From: Hordeum vulgare subsp. vulgare
Taxonomy: Eukaryota; Streptophyta; Magnoliopsida; Poales; Poaceae
Length of the DNA: 64,000 nucleotides
Direction: 5' to 3'
NCBI RefSeq assembly: GCF_904849725.1
Contig: NC_058520.1
Coordinates: 319,745,186 to 319,809,185, forward strand
Shown: piece by piece, positions 36,158 through 47,517 of the stretch
Layout of the letters: each line of letters opens with the position of its first letter
Position numbering within the stretch: position 1 is the stretch's first letter
Program-made: the position numbers and the translations under genes
Notes under the pieces: generated by a model
What the model was told of the DNA's origin: nothing
Seen by the model: only the letters and a program-made list of their open reading frames with translations
The model's database searches: none

Positions 36158-36847
36158 GAGGGATGGACAATAGATGCCATGCAAGTTCTTTCCCTAAGCA
36201 TGTATGACGACACACGGAATGCATTCCTACATCACATTGACGAACGGGAGCTAGCCACATATCTCTCCGTGTTATAGCTGTTGCATGATGAATATCATCC
36301 AAACAAATCACCGACCATTGCCTACGAGTTTGTCCTACTACTGCTGCTACTACTGTTGCTACTGCTGCTATTACTTGTCTTACTCTGCTGCTGCTACTAC
36401 TGTTGCTACTATTGTTACTTGTCTTGCTCTGCTGCTACTGTTGCTACTACTGTCGCTTGCTACTGTTGCGACTTGCTACTGCTATCACTACTACTGTTCC
36501 TTGCCGCTGCTATTGCTCGTTACACTGCTGTTACCTGCTACACTGTTGATTCACCGGCCGTTGATGGGAACTGACAACTTCCGTCAACGCGGCAACGGAG
36601 GCGCCATTGATACAATCGTTAGGAATAGTCTGGCGTCAACAGATCGTTTCTGACACCGTTGTTATCATATTACTTTGCTGTTACTACTGAGCTTCGAGAT
36701 ACTAATCTTTCAGGTGTGGTTGAATCCGACAAATTCAGCTGCTAATACTCGAGAATATTCTCTCACCTTCTTTAGGCGATCAACAAATTTGGGTCAAATA
36801 CTCTACCCTCGAAAACTGGTGCGAACCCACGCGCTGGTGGGCCGTCA
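36158..36847 (+). repeat. LTR of element B, right part
   Basis: Resumes after element C with GAGGGATGGACAATAG and ends GGGCCGTCA at 36847. A CTG/CTA-type trinucleotide tract (about 36333-36540) gives a spurious poly-leucine ORF. The late block TCAGGTGTGGTTGAATCC to CTCTACCCTCGAAAACTG is typical of Triticeae Athila-type LTR ends by recall. Confidence 0.75.
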
Positions 36848-36857
36848 ACAACATTCT

Positions 36858-36915
36858 TCTAGTTTCATTACTGGGGAGTGCTATCAGCATTCTTCTGGTG
36901 CCGTTGCAGGAGAAG
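36858..36915 (+). other. Two primer-binding-site-like copies after the B LTR
   Basis: TGGTGCCGTTGCAGGAGAAG at 36896-36915 resembles the Athila primer site (expected TGGCGCCGTTGCC...). A more decayed copy (CTAGTTTCATTACTGGGGAG) lies about 11 bp after the LTR end. Most differences from the expected site are transitions. Confidence 0.45.
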
Positions 36916-36954
36916 GTTTGTTGTTATAAGCATTCGTCTAGCTAACGCCAGAGA

Positions 36955-38015
36955 TTGCAGATCAATGAAGTTTGTGGTTTATTTAAGCTTGCAGGTTTTC
37001 CCGAGGATGAGGTAGAGAAGAAAGTCTTTCCTTTATCTTTGAAGGATAAGGCATTGACATGGTATAGGCTATGTCATGATACTGGATCATGGGACTACAA
37101 TCGGTTGAAATTGGAATTTCATCAAAAGTTTTATCCTATGCATTTAGTACATCGTGATCGGAATTATATTTATAACTTTTGGCCCCGTGATAGGGAAAGC
37201 ATAGCTCAAGCTTGGGGGAGGCTTAAATCAATGCTATATTCATGCCCCAATCATGAGCTCTCGAGAGAAATTATCACTCAAAACTTTTATGCTCGGCTTT
37301 CTCATGAAGATCGTACCATGCTTGACACTTCTTGTACCGGTTCTTTTATGAAGAAGGATATTGACCACAAGTGGAATTTATTGGAATGAATCAAACGTAA
37401 CTCTGAAGATTGGGAGCTTGAAGAAGGTAAGGAGTCAGGCATGAATTTCCAGTTTGATTGCGTTAAATCTTTTGTTGAAACAAACACTTCTAGAGATTTT
37501 AGCGCTAAGTATGGACTTGACTCTGAGATAGTAGCTTCTCTATGTGAATCTTTTGCTGCTCATATTGATCTTCACAAAGAGAAGTGGTTTAAGTATCATC
37601 CTCCTATAGAAGTCAACATAGTTAAACCCAATCTAGTTGAAGAGAAAGTCATTGCCTATAATGATCCTATTGTTCCTTGTGCCTACACTGAGAAACCACC
37701 TCATCCTCCAACTGTGATACGTAGGGGTTACATTAGACCACTTGCACCCCCTGAGGAAATTAGAGTTGAACCTAGTGTTGCTATTATCAAAGATCTCTTA
37801 GCCGAAAACATAGACGGGCATGTTATCAAATTCTGTGAGGACTCCGCTAGAATTGCTAAACCTCACGCGAAAGACAAATACGGACCTGTAGTTGGCATGC
37901 CCGTTGTTTTTGTCAAGATAGGAGACCACAGTTATCATGGTTTAAGTGATATGGGTGCTAGTGTTAGTGCAATTTCCTCGTCCTTGCTACTTCACAAGAT
38001 AGCTTTTGTCACATC
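36955..38015 (+). pseudogene. gag: Gag and protease of element D
   Basis: The frame starts within gag (FKLAGFPEDEVEKKVFPLSL, WYRLCHDTGSWDYNRLK); the usual N-terminal part is missing. TGA at 37387-37389 interrupts the sequence before IKRNSEDWELEEG and translation continues in frame. Protease is represented by [17 protein letters not shown] (catalytic Asp in DMG). After about 38010 the frame is lost. What follows corresponds to a later part of the protein (the FGRP block), so a segment after the protease active site appears deleted. A polypurine-like AAGCTTGGGGGAGG occurs inside gag at 37209-37222. Confidence 0.8.
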
Positions 38016-38019
38016 ATAT

Positions 38020-40458
38020 TTGGTAGACCACTTCTCAACAGTGTCAATGCTCATATTGATTGCATTAAACAGACTTTCACTGTTAGTTTCGAGGGTGTGT
38101 CTTATGAATTTAACTTCTCCAAGTTTGGAAGACAACCCCATAAAAAAGAGTCGTCTGGTAGGGATGAAATCATTGCTCTTGCCTCTATTGTCGTGCGTCC
38201 TACAGATCCTTTAGAGCAATATCTGCTTGAGCATGAAAATGATATGCATCTGGATGAAAGAGATGAGATAGATAAAATTGTTTTAGAACAATATCCTATT
38301 CTTAAGAATAATCTGCCTATTGAACTGCTTGGGGATCCTCCCACACCAAAGGGTGATCCTGTGTTCGAGCTAAAACAGTTACCAGATACACTTAAGTATG
38401 CCTATCTTGATGAGAAGGAGATGTATCTTGTTATAATTAGTGCTCACCTCTCGAATCACAAAGAGAAGAAGTTATTAAAAACTTTGAGGAAGTACCATGC
38501 TGCTATTGGATATACTCTTGATGATCTTAAGGGTATTACTCCCACTCTATGTCAGGACAAGATTAAAACCGATCCTGATTCTAAGCCAGTCGCTGATCAT
38601 CAACGGAGGTTAAATCCTAGGATGAAAGAGGTCATGAGAAAAGAAATATTAAAGCTTTTGGAAGAAGGAATCATTTATCCTGTTGCTCATAGTGATTGGG
38701 TAAGTCTAGTACATTGCGTACCTAAGAAGGGAGGTATCATCGTCGTTCCTAATGATAAGAATGAACTAATCCCACAGAGGATTATTACTGGCTATAGGAT
38801 GGTGATAGACTTCCGGAAACTGAACAAGGCAACCAGGAAAGACCATTATCCTTTGTTGTTTATCGACCAAATGCTAGAAAGGCTATCTAAACACACACAT
38901 TTCTGCTTTCTAGACGGTTATTCAGGTTTCTCGCAAATACCTGTTGCACAATATGATCAGGAGAAAACCACTTTCACCTGCCCCTTCGGTAACTTTGCTT
39001 ATAGACGTATGCCTTTTGGCTTATGCAATGCACCTGCCACCTTTCAAACATGTATAATGGCTATATTCTCTGACTTTTTTGAAAAGATTGTTGAGGTTTT
39101 CATGGATGATTTTTCCGTTTACGGTTCTTCCTTTGACGGTTGCCTCAGCAACCTAGATCGAGTCTTACAGAGATGCAAAGATACCAATCTCGTCTTGAAT
39201 TGGGAGAAGTGCCACTTCATGGTTAATGAAGGCATCATCTTAGGACACAAAATCTCTGAGAAAGGCATTGAAGTTGATAAGGCTAAGGTTGATGCAATTG
39301 ATAAAATGCCTTGCCCCACAGATATCAGAGGTATACGAAGTTTCCTAGGTGATGTTGTTTTCTATAGAAGGTTCATTAAAGACTTCTCTAAGATTTCTAG
39401 GCCTCTTACCAACCTCTTGCAGAAGGATGTTCCTTTCGTTTTTGATGAGGTTAATGAGGAAGCTTTCGAATTACTTAAGAAGGCCTTGATAACCATACCT
39501 ATTGTTCAAGCACCTGATTGGAACTTGCCCTTTGAAATCATGTGGGATGCTAGTGATTATGTTGTTGGTGTTGTTCTAGGACAAAGAGTTGACAAGAAGT
39601 TGAATGTCATTCACTACGCTAGTAAAACTCTAGATAGTGCCCAAAGAAACGATGCCACTACGGAGAAGGAATTTTTAGCAGTCGTGTTTGCATGTGAAAA
39701 GTTCAGATCTTATATAGTTGACTCAAAAGTCATTATTCATTCTGATCATGCTGCTATTAAGTACCTTATGGAGAAGAAGGACCCTAAGCCTAGGCTAATC
39801 ATATGGGTTCTCCTACTACAGGAATTAGATTTGCACGTTGTTGACCGAAAGGGTGCTGATAACCCTATTGCAGATAACTTGTCCAGGCTAGAGAATGTCC
39901 TTGATGACCCACGACCTATTGATGACAGCTTTCCCGATGAGCAACTGAATGGCATCCGCACTTCACATAGTGCACCGTGGTATGCTGATTACGCAAACTA
40001 TATCATAGCCAAATACATACCACCCAGTTTCACCTACCAGCAAAAGAAGAAATTCTTCTTTGATTTGAGACACTACTTTTGGGATGATCCTCACCTTTAT
40101 AAGGAAGGAGTAGATGGTGTTATTAGACATTGTGTGCGTGAACATGAACAGGGACAGATCCTGCAGAAGTGTCATTCCGAAGCCTACGGAGGACACCATG
40201 CTGGAGATAGAACTGCACATAAGGTATTGCAATCAGGTTTCTATTGGCCCACTCTCTTCAAGGATGCTCGTAAGTTTGTCTTGTCTTGTGACGAATGCCA
40301 AAGAATAGGAAACATCAGTAAACGTCAGGAAATGCCTATGAGCTATTCACTTGTCATTGAATCATTTGATGTCTGGGGCTTTGATTATATGGGACCCTTC
40401 CCGAGTTCCAATGGGTATACTCACATCTTAGTTGTTGTTGATTACGTCACTAAGTGGG
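38020..40458 (+). pseudogene. pol: Reverse transcriptase, RNase H and first part of integrase of element D
   Basis: One uninterrupted frame from about 38020. [49 protein letters not shown] and the catalytic FMDD. RNase [41 protein letters not shown] and IADNLSRLE, with all four acidic positions present. Integrase finger: [12 protein letters not shown] to CDECQRIG; first catalytic Asp in [10 protein letters not shown]. Element F interrupts it after a Trp codon; the sequence resumes at 49296 with the second Asp. The domains seen here look intact, making this one of the better preserved pol segments in the window. Confidence 0.92.
40454..40458. repeat. Target-site duplication GTGGG, left copy (element F)
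   Basis: GTGGG directly before TGTTGGAAAT at 40459; the same five bases follow the terminal CA at 49296-49300. Removing F and one copy restores the integrase codons. Confidence 0.95.
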
Positions 40459-42234
40459 TGTTGGAAATATGCCCTAGAGGCAATAATAAAATGGTTATTA
40501 TCATATTTCCTTGTTCATGATAATCGTCTATTGTTCATGCTATAATTGTATTAACAGGAAACAGTAATACATGTGTGAATAAATAGATCACAATGTGTCC
40601 CTAGCAAGCCTCTAGTTGGCTAGCTCGTCGATCAATAGATGATCATGGTTTCCTGATCATGGGCATTAGATGTTATTGATAACGGGATCACATCATTGGG
40701 AGAATGATGTGATGGACAAGACCCGATCCTACGCGTAGCACTAGATCGTATTGTTCGTATGCCAAAGCTTTTCTAATATCAAGTGTCTTTTCCTTCGACC
40801 ATGAGATTGTGCAACTCCCGGATACCGTAGGAGTGCTTTGGGTGTATCAAATATCACAACGTAACTGGGTGACTATAAAGGTGCACTACGGGTACCTCTG
40901 AACGTGTCTGTTGGGTTGGTAAGAATCGAGATCGGGATTTGTCACTCCGTGTGACGGAGAGGTATCTCTGGGCCCACTCGGTAGAACATCATCATGAGCT
41001 CAATGTGACTAAGTAGTTAGTCACACGATGACTTGCTACGGAACGAGTAAAGAGACTTACCGGTAACGAGATTGAACAAGGTATAGGTATACTGACGATC
41101 GAATCTCGGGCAAGTTCTATACCGACAGACAAAGGGAATTGTATACGGGATTGATTGAATCTTTGACATCGTGGTTCATCCGATGAGATCATCATGGAGA
41201 AAGTGGGAGCCACCATGGTTATCCAGACCCCGCTGATGGTTATTGGTCGGAGAATTGTCTCGGTCATGTCTGCCTGTCTCTCGAACCCGTAGGGTCTACA
41301 CACTTAAGGTTCGATGACGCTAGGGTTATAGGGAATTGTTGTACAAGGTTATCGAAAGTTGTTCGGAGTCCCAGATGAGATCTTGGACGTCACGAGGAGC
41401 TCCGAAATGGTCCGAAGGTAAAGATTGATATATAGGACGGATGGTTTTGGACACCGGAAGTGTTTCGGGCGTCGCCGGTAACGTACCGGGACCACCGAAA
41501 GTGGCCCCGGGGGTCCACTGGAAGGGGGCCATGACCCCGGGAGTCTAGATGGGCCAAGTGCGGGAGGGAACCAGCCCCTAGGTGGGCTGCTGCACCCCCA
41601 CACTCAGCCCATGGCGCAATGAGAGGGGAGAGGGGGGAAACCCTAGCGCAGGTGGGCCTAAGGCCCACCAGAAGGGTGCGCCACCCCTCCTCCCCTCCTG
41701 GCCGCCGCACCTCCCCGTCCCCACCATCTAGGGCTGCCGCCCCTCCCAGGAGAGGGAAACCCTCAAGGGGGCGCAGCCCCTCCCTCCCCCTATATATAGT
41801 GTTCACTTTGGGCTGTTGGAGACACCAATCTTCCTCTCCCTCGGCGCAGCCGTGCTCTTCTTTCTCCTCCTCTCTGCCGGTGCTTGGCGAAGCCCTGCCT
41901 GGAGACCTCGTCTCTCCATCGACACCACGCCGTCGTGCTGCCGGAGATCTTCCCCAACCTCTCCCTCCTCCTTGCATGATCAAGGTGCGGGAGACATAAC
42001 CGGGCTGCACATGTGTTGAACACGGAGGTGTCGTGGTTCGGCACTAGATCGGAATCACACCATGATCTGAATCGCTGCGAGTACGACTCCATCAACCGCG
42101 TTCTAGCAACGCTTCCACTTAGCGATCTTCAAAGGTATGAAGATGCTATCACCCCTCTCTCATTGCTGGTCTCTCCATAGGAAGATATGAATAAGCGTAG
42201 GAATTTTTTTGAATTTATGCTACGTTACCCAACA
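40459..42234 (+). repeat. 5' LTR of element F
   Basis: 1776 bp, TGTTGGAAAT to CCCAACA. TATA box TATATATA at 41791-41798 after a C-rich stretch, preceded by the GC-rich promoter half. The spurious GC-rich ORFs at 41390-42095 lie within it. Confidence 0.95.
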
Positions 42235-42235
42235 G

Positions 42236-42248
42236 TGGTATCAGAGCC
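42236..42248 (+). other. Primer-binding site of element F
   Basis: TGGTATCAGAGCC one base after the LTR; complementary to the 3' end of initiator tRNA-Met, as in BARE1. Confidence 0.93.
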
Positions 42249-43504
42249 AGGTTTTCTATGCGTAGATTCTATGCACGAGTAGAACACAAAAGGTTGTGGG
42301 CGATGATTTGTCAATTGCTTGCCGCTACTAGTCTTATTCTTTTCCGTCGGTATTGTGGGATGAAGCGGCTCGGACCGACATTACACGTACGCTTACGTGA
42401 GACTGGTTCCACCGACAAACATGCACACCGTGCATAAAGGTGGCTAGCGGGTGTCTGTCTCTCCTACTCTAGTCGGATTGGATTTGATGAAAAGGGTCCT
42501 TATGAAGGGTAAATCGCTTTGGCATATCATCGTTGTGGTTGTCACGTAGGTAAGAAAGCGTTCTTGCTACAAACCCAAATCAGCCACGTAAAACTTGCAA
42601 CAACAATTAGAGGACGTCTAACTTGTTTTTGCAGGGCTTGACATGTGATGTGATATGGCCAATGTTGTGATGTTGCATGTATGATGTATGAGATGCTCAT
42701 GTATTGTAATAGGTTTCACGACTTGCATGTTGATGAGTATGACAACCGGCAGGAGCCATAGGAGTTGTCTTAATTTATTGTATGAGATGCAACGCCATGT
42801 GCTTACTACTTTTACTTCATTGCTAACGGTTAGCTATAGTAGTAGTGATAGTAGTAGTTGGCGTGATGACTTCACGGAGACACGATGATGGAGATCATGA
42901 TGATGGAGATCATGGTGTCACGCCGGTGACAATGATGATCATGCGATGCCTGAAGGTGGAGATCGAAAGAGCAAAGATGATAATGGCCATATCATGTCAC
43001 TATATGATTGCATTGTGATGTTTATCATGTTTTTTATCTTATTGCTTAGAACGACGGTAGCATAATAAGATGATCCCTCTTAAAATTTCGAAAACGTATT
43101 CTCCTAGGTGTGCACCATTGCGAAGGACCGTTGTCTCGAAGCACCACGTGATGATCGGGTGTGATAGATTCTAACATTCTCATAGAACGGGTGTAAGCCA
43201 GATTTACACACGCGAAACACCTAGGTTGACTCGACGAGCTTAGCATGCACAGACATGACCTGGAATACAAGAGATCGAAAGGTCGAACATGATTCGTATG
43301 GTTGAATACGATCAGCATGAAGTTGCTCACCATGATGACTAGTGCGTCTCACGTGATGATCGGACACGGGTTAGTCAACATGGATCATGGATGACTTAGA
43401 TGACTGGAGGGATGTCGATTTAAGTGTGAGTTCATACTTAATTTGATTAAATAAACTTAATTGTCACGAACTTAGTCTAAAATTTGTCTTTATAAATATT
43501 GTAG
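42249..43504 (+). other. Untranslated leader of element F
   Basis: Long leader between primer site and gag with several short upstream ORFs, as known for BARE1. It contains the direct repeats GATGATGGAGATCATG near 42884-42912. It ends ATTGTAG directly before the gag ATG, a 3' splice-site consensus. Confidence 0.75.
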
Positions 43505-44464
43505 ATGGCCAAAGTCAACCTCAATTTCAACTCATTCCTAGAGAACAAGCTGAAAGATGATGGTAGCAACTATGCGGACTGGGTTCGCAACTTGAAGCTC
43601 AACCTTGAAGCAGCTAAAAAGGCTTATGTCCTTGATGCGCCACTAGGTGACCCTCCCGCTCCCGCAGCAGCCCAAGACATTCTGAACGTCTGGCAAACGC
43701 GGAGTGATGACTACTCTCTGGTTAGGTGTGGCATGTTATACAGTTTGGAAACGGGGCTCCAAAGGCGTTTTGAGCAACACGGTGCATATGAGATGTTCCA
43801 AGAGCTGAAGCTAGTTTTTCAAGATCATGCCCGTGTCGAGAGATATGAAGTCTCCGACAAGTTCTTTAGCTGTAAGATGGAGGAGAACAGTTCTGTCAGT
43901 GAGCACATACTCAAAATGTCTGGGTTACACGGTCGTCTAACTTCACTTGGAGTCGAACTTCCAGATGATGCTATAATTGAAAGAATACTCCAGTCTCTCC
44001 CACCAAGCTACAAAGGTTTTGTGCTGAACTACAACATGCAAGGGATGGAGAAGACCATTCCCGAGTTGTACTCGATGCTCAAGTCTACAGAAGTAGAAAT
44101 TAAGAAAGGGCATCATGTGTTGATGGTCAACAAGACCACTAGTTTCAAGAAGGGCAAGGGTAAGAAGAACTTCAAGAAAGACGGCAAAGCTGTTGCCGCG
44201 GCCGGTAAGCCAGATGCCGGGAAGAAGAAAAAGAATGGACCCAAGCCTGAGACTGAGTGCTTCTATTGCAAGGGAAAGGGTCACTGGAAGCGGAACTGCC
44301 CCAAATACTTAGCGGACAAGAAGGCCGACAACGTTAAAGGTATATGTGATATACATATTATTGATGTGTACCTTACCAGCGCTCGTAGTAGCTCCTGGGT
44401 ATTTGATACCGGTGTTGTTGCTCACATTTGCTACTCAAAGCAGGAACTGCGGAATAAGCGGTGA
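43505..44464 (+). pseudogene. gag: Gag and start of protease of element F
   Basis: The first 319 codons of the gag-pol frame, starting at MAKVNLNFN. The gag-polypeptide domain (FQELKLVFQDHARVERYEV, IIERILQSLPPSYKGF) is followed by a Lys-rich stretch and the zinc knuckle CFYCKGKGHWKRNC. Protease begins SSWVFDTGVVAHIC, with catalytic Asp present and V where family members have S. It is cut by TGA at 44462-44464, where related elements have Arg, consistent with CGA to TGA. Confidence 0.92.
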
Positions 44465-47400
44465 CTGGCCAAGGACGAAGTGACAATGCGCATCGGGAAT
44501 GGCTCCAAGGTCGATGTGATCGCCGTCGGCACGCTACCTCTACATCTACTGTCGGGATTAGTTTTAAACCTTAATAATTGTTATTTAGTACCAGCTTTGA
44601 GCATGAATATTGTATCAGGGTCTTGCTTAAGGTGAGACGGCTACTCATTTAAGTCAGAGAATAATGGTTGTTCTATTTATATGAGTGATATGTTTTATGG
44701 TCATGCTCCGCTCGTGAATGGTTTATTCTTGATGAATCTCGATCGTGATGTTACACATATTCATAGTGTGAGTACCAAAAGATGTAAGGTTGATAATGAC
44801 AGTCCCACATACTTGTGGCACTGCCGCCTTGGTCATATCGGTGTTAAGCGCATGAAGAAGCTCCATACTGATGGACTAGTAGAGTCTCTTGACTTTGAAT
44901 CATTTGACACATGCGAACCGTCCCTCATGGGCAAGATGACTAAGACTCCGTTCTCAGGAATAATGGAGAGAGCAACCGACTTATTGGAAATAATACATAC
45001 TGATGTGTGTGGTCCAATGAACGTTGAATCTCACGGTGGCTATCGTTATGTTCTCACTCTCACCGATGATTTGAGTAAGTATGGGTTTATCTACTTGATG
45101 AAGCACAAATCTGAGACGTTTGAAAAGTCCAAGGAATTTCAGAGTGAGGTTGGGAATCAACCTGACAGAAAAATTAAGTGTCTACGATCTGATCATGGAG
45201 GAGAATATTTGAGTCACGAGTTTGGCACACACCTAAGGAAGTGTGGAATCGTTTCACAACTGACGCCGCCTGGCACACCGCAACGCAACGGAGTGTCTGA
45301 ACATCGTAATCGCACTTTATTAGATATGGTACGATCTATGATGTCTCTTACCGACTTACCGCTATCATTTTGGGGATACGCATTAGAAACTGCAGCATTC
45401 ACTTTAAATAGGGCACCGTCTAAATCCGTTGAGACGACACCGTATGAACTATGGTTTGGCAAGAAACCTAAGTTGTCGTTTCTTAAAGTTTGGGGTTGTG
45501 ATGCTTATGTGAAGAAACTTCAACCAGAAAAGCTCGAACCCAAAGCAGAGAAATGCGTATTCATACGATACCCTAAGGAAACTATTGGGTATACCTTCTA
45601 TCTTAGATCCGAAGGTAAAACCTTTGTTGCCAAGAACGGATCCTTTCTAGAGAAAGAGTTTCTCTCGAAAGAATTAAGTGGGAGGAAGGTAGAACTTGAT
45701 GAGGTAATTACACCCCCTCTCGAACAGGAAAGTAGTGTAGCGCGGGAAATTGTTCCTGTGGCGCCTGAACCAACTGAAGCGGAAGTTAATGATAATGATC
45801 ATGAAGCTTCGGATCAAGTTACTACTGAACCGCGAAGGTCCACAAGCGCACGCTCCGCACCAGAGTGGTACGACAACCCTGTGATGAAAATCATGTTGTT
45901 AGACAACGGTGAACCTTCGAACTATGAAGAAGCGATGGTGGGCCCGGATTCCAACAAATGGCTTGAAGCTAAGAAATCCGAGATAGGATCCATGTATGAG
46001 AACAAACTATGGACTTTGGTGGACTTGCCCGATGACCGGGGAGCCATAGAAAATAAATGGATCTTCAAGAAGAAGACTGATGCAAACGGTAATGTAACTG
46101 TTTATAAAGCTCGACTAGTCGCAAAGGGTTTTTGACAAATTCAAGGAATTGACTACGAAGAGACTTTCTCTCCCATAGCGAAGCTGAAATCAGTCCGAAT
46201 CATGTTAGAAATTACCGCCTTTTATGATTATGAAATTTGGCAAATGGACGTCAAAACAGCGTTCCTTAACGAGAACCTTAAGGAAGAGTTGTATATGATG
46301 CAACCAGAAGGTTTTGTCGACCCTAAGGGTTCTAACAAAGTGTGCAAGCTCCAGCGCTCCATCTATGGGCTGGTGCAAGCATCTCGGAGTTGGAACATTC
46401 GCTTTAATGAGGTGATTAAAGCATTTGGGTTCATACAGGTTTATGGATAAGCTTGTTTGTACAAGAAAGTGAGTGGGAGCTCTGTAGCTTTCCTCATACT
46501 GTATGTGGATGACATATTATTGATGGGGAATAATATAGAGGTGTTGGAGAGCATAAAGGCCTATTTGAACAAGAGTTTTTCAGTGAAGGACCTTGGAGAA
46601 GCGGCATACATATTAGACATCAAGATCTATAGAGATTGATCGAGACGCCTCATAGGTCTTTCACAAAGTACATACCTTGACAAGATATTGAAGAAGTTCA
46701 ATATGGAAAACTCAAAGAAAGGGTTCTTGCCAGTTTTGCAAGGTATGAGATTGAGTAAGATTCAGTCGCCGACCACGGCAGCAGATAGAGAGAAGATGAG
46801 TATTGTCCCCTACGCTTCAGCCATAGGCTCTCTTATGTATGCCATGTTGTGTACCAGACCTGATATAAACCTTGCCATAAGTTTGGTAGGGAGGTACCAA
46901 AGTGATCTCGGTATGGAACACTGGACAGCGGTCAAAAATATCCTTAAGTACCTGAAGAGGACTAAGGAGATGTTTCTCGTTTATGGAGGTGACGAAGAGC
47001 TCGTCGTAAAGGGTTGCGTCGATGCTAGCTTGGACACAGATCCGGATGACTCTAAGTCACAGACCGGATACGTATATGTTTTCAATGGTGGGGCAGTGAG
47101 CTGGTGCAGCAGCAAGCAAGAAGTCGTGGTAACATTTACATGTGAAGCGGAGTACATAGCTGCTTCAGAAGCAGCTCATGAAGGAATTTGGATGAAGGAG
47201 CTCATCACCGACCTTGGAGTGGTTCCAAGCGCGTCTGGTCCAATGACACTCTTCTGTGATAACACTGGGGCCATTGCCATAGCCAAGCAGCCCAGGTTTC
47301 GCCGGAAGACGAAGCACATCAAACGCCGCTACAACTCCATCCAGGACCATGTCCAGAGTGGAGTAATAGAGATTTGTAAAGTACACACAGATCTGAATGT

Positions 47401-47485
47401 TGCAGACCCGTTGACTAAACCTCTTCCACGAGAAAAACATGATCAACACTATAATGCTATGGGTGTTCGATACATCACAATGTAA
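44465..47485 (+). pseudogene. pol: Integrase, RT and RNase H of element F
   Basis: Continues in the gag frame to TAA at 47485 and is interrupted by TGA 44633, TGA 46133, TAA 46448 and TGA 46637. Integrase finger: WHCRLGHIGVKRM to CEPSLMGK, where the first Cys pair has become C-x2-S. Catalytic residues are present (HTDVCGP, RSDHGGEY, RNGVSEHRNRTL). RT: QMDVKTAFLNENL, QRSIYGLVQASRSWN and YVDD in LILYVDDILLMG. RNase H: VDASLDTDPDDSKSQTGY, TCEAEYIAASEA, FCDNTGAIAIAKQP and LTKPLPREKH. There is no frameshift across about 1,326 codons; decay is by nonsense and a few missense changes. Three of the four stops match CGA to TGA. Confidence 0.93.
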
Positions 47486-47503
47486 CTAGATTATTGACTC
47501 TAG

Positions 47504-47517
47504 TGCAAGTGGGAGAC
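47504..47517 (+). other. Polypurine tract of element F
   Basis: Purine-rich GTGCAAGTGGGAGAC directly before the 3' LTR at 47518. Confidence 0.88.

Noticed and set aside
36281..36653. ORFs rich in Leu, Cys and Tyr resembling a membrane protein
   Set aside because: Produced by a CTG/CTA trinucleotide-like tract within the B LTR; no start context or family similarity.
41390..42095. ORFs of up to 206 codons in the F LTR
   Set aside because: GC-rich LTR sequence read on the wrong strand; the same region of the 3' LTR gives different, broken ORFs.
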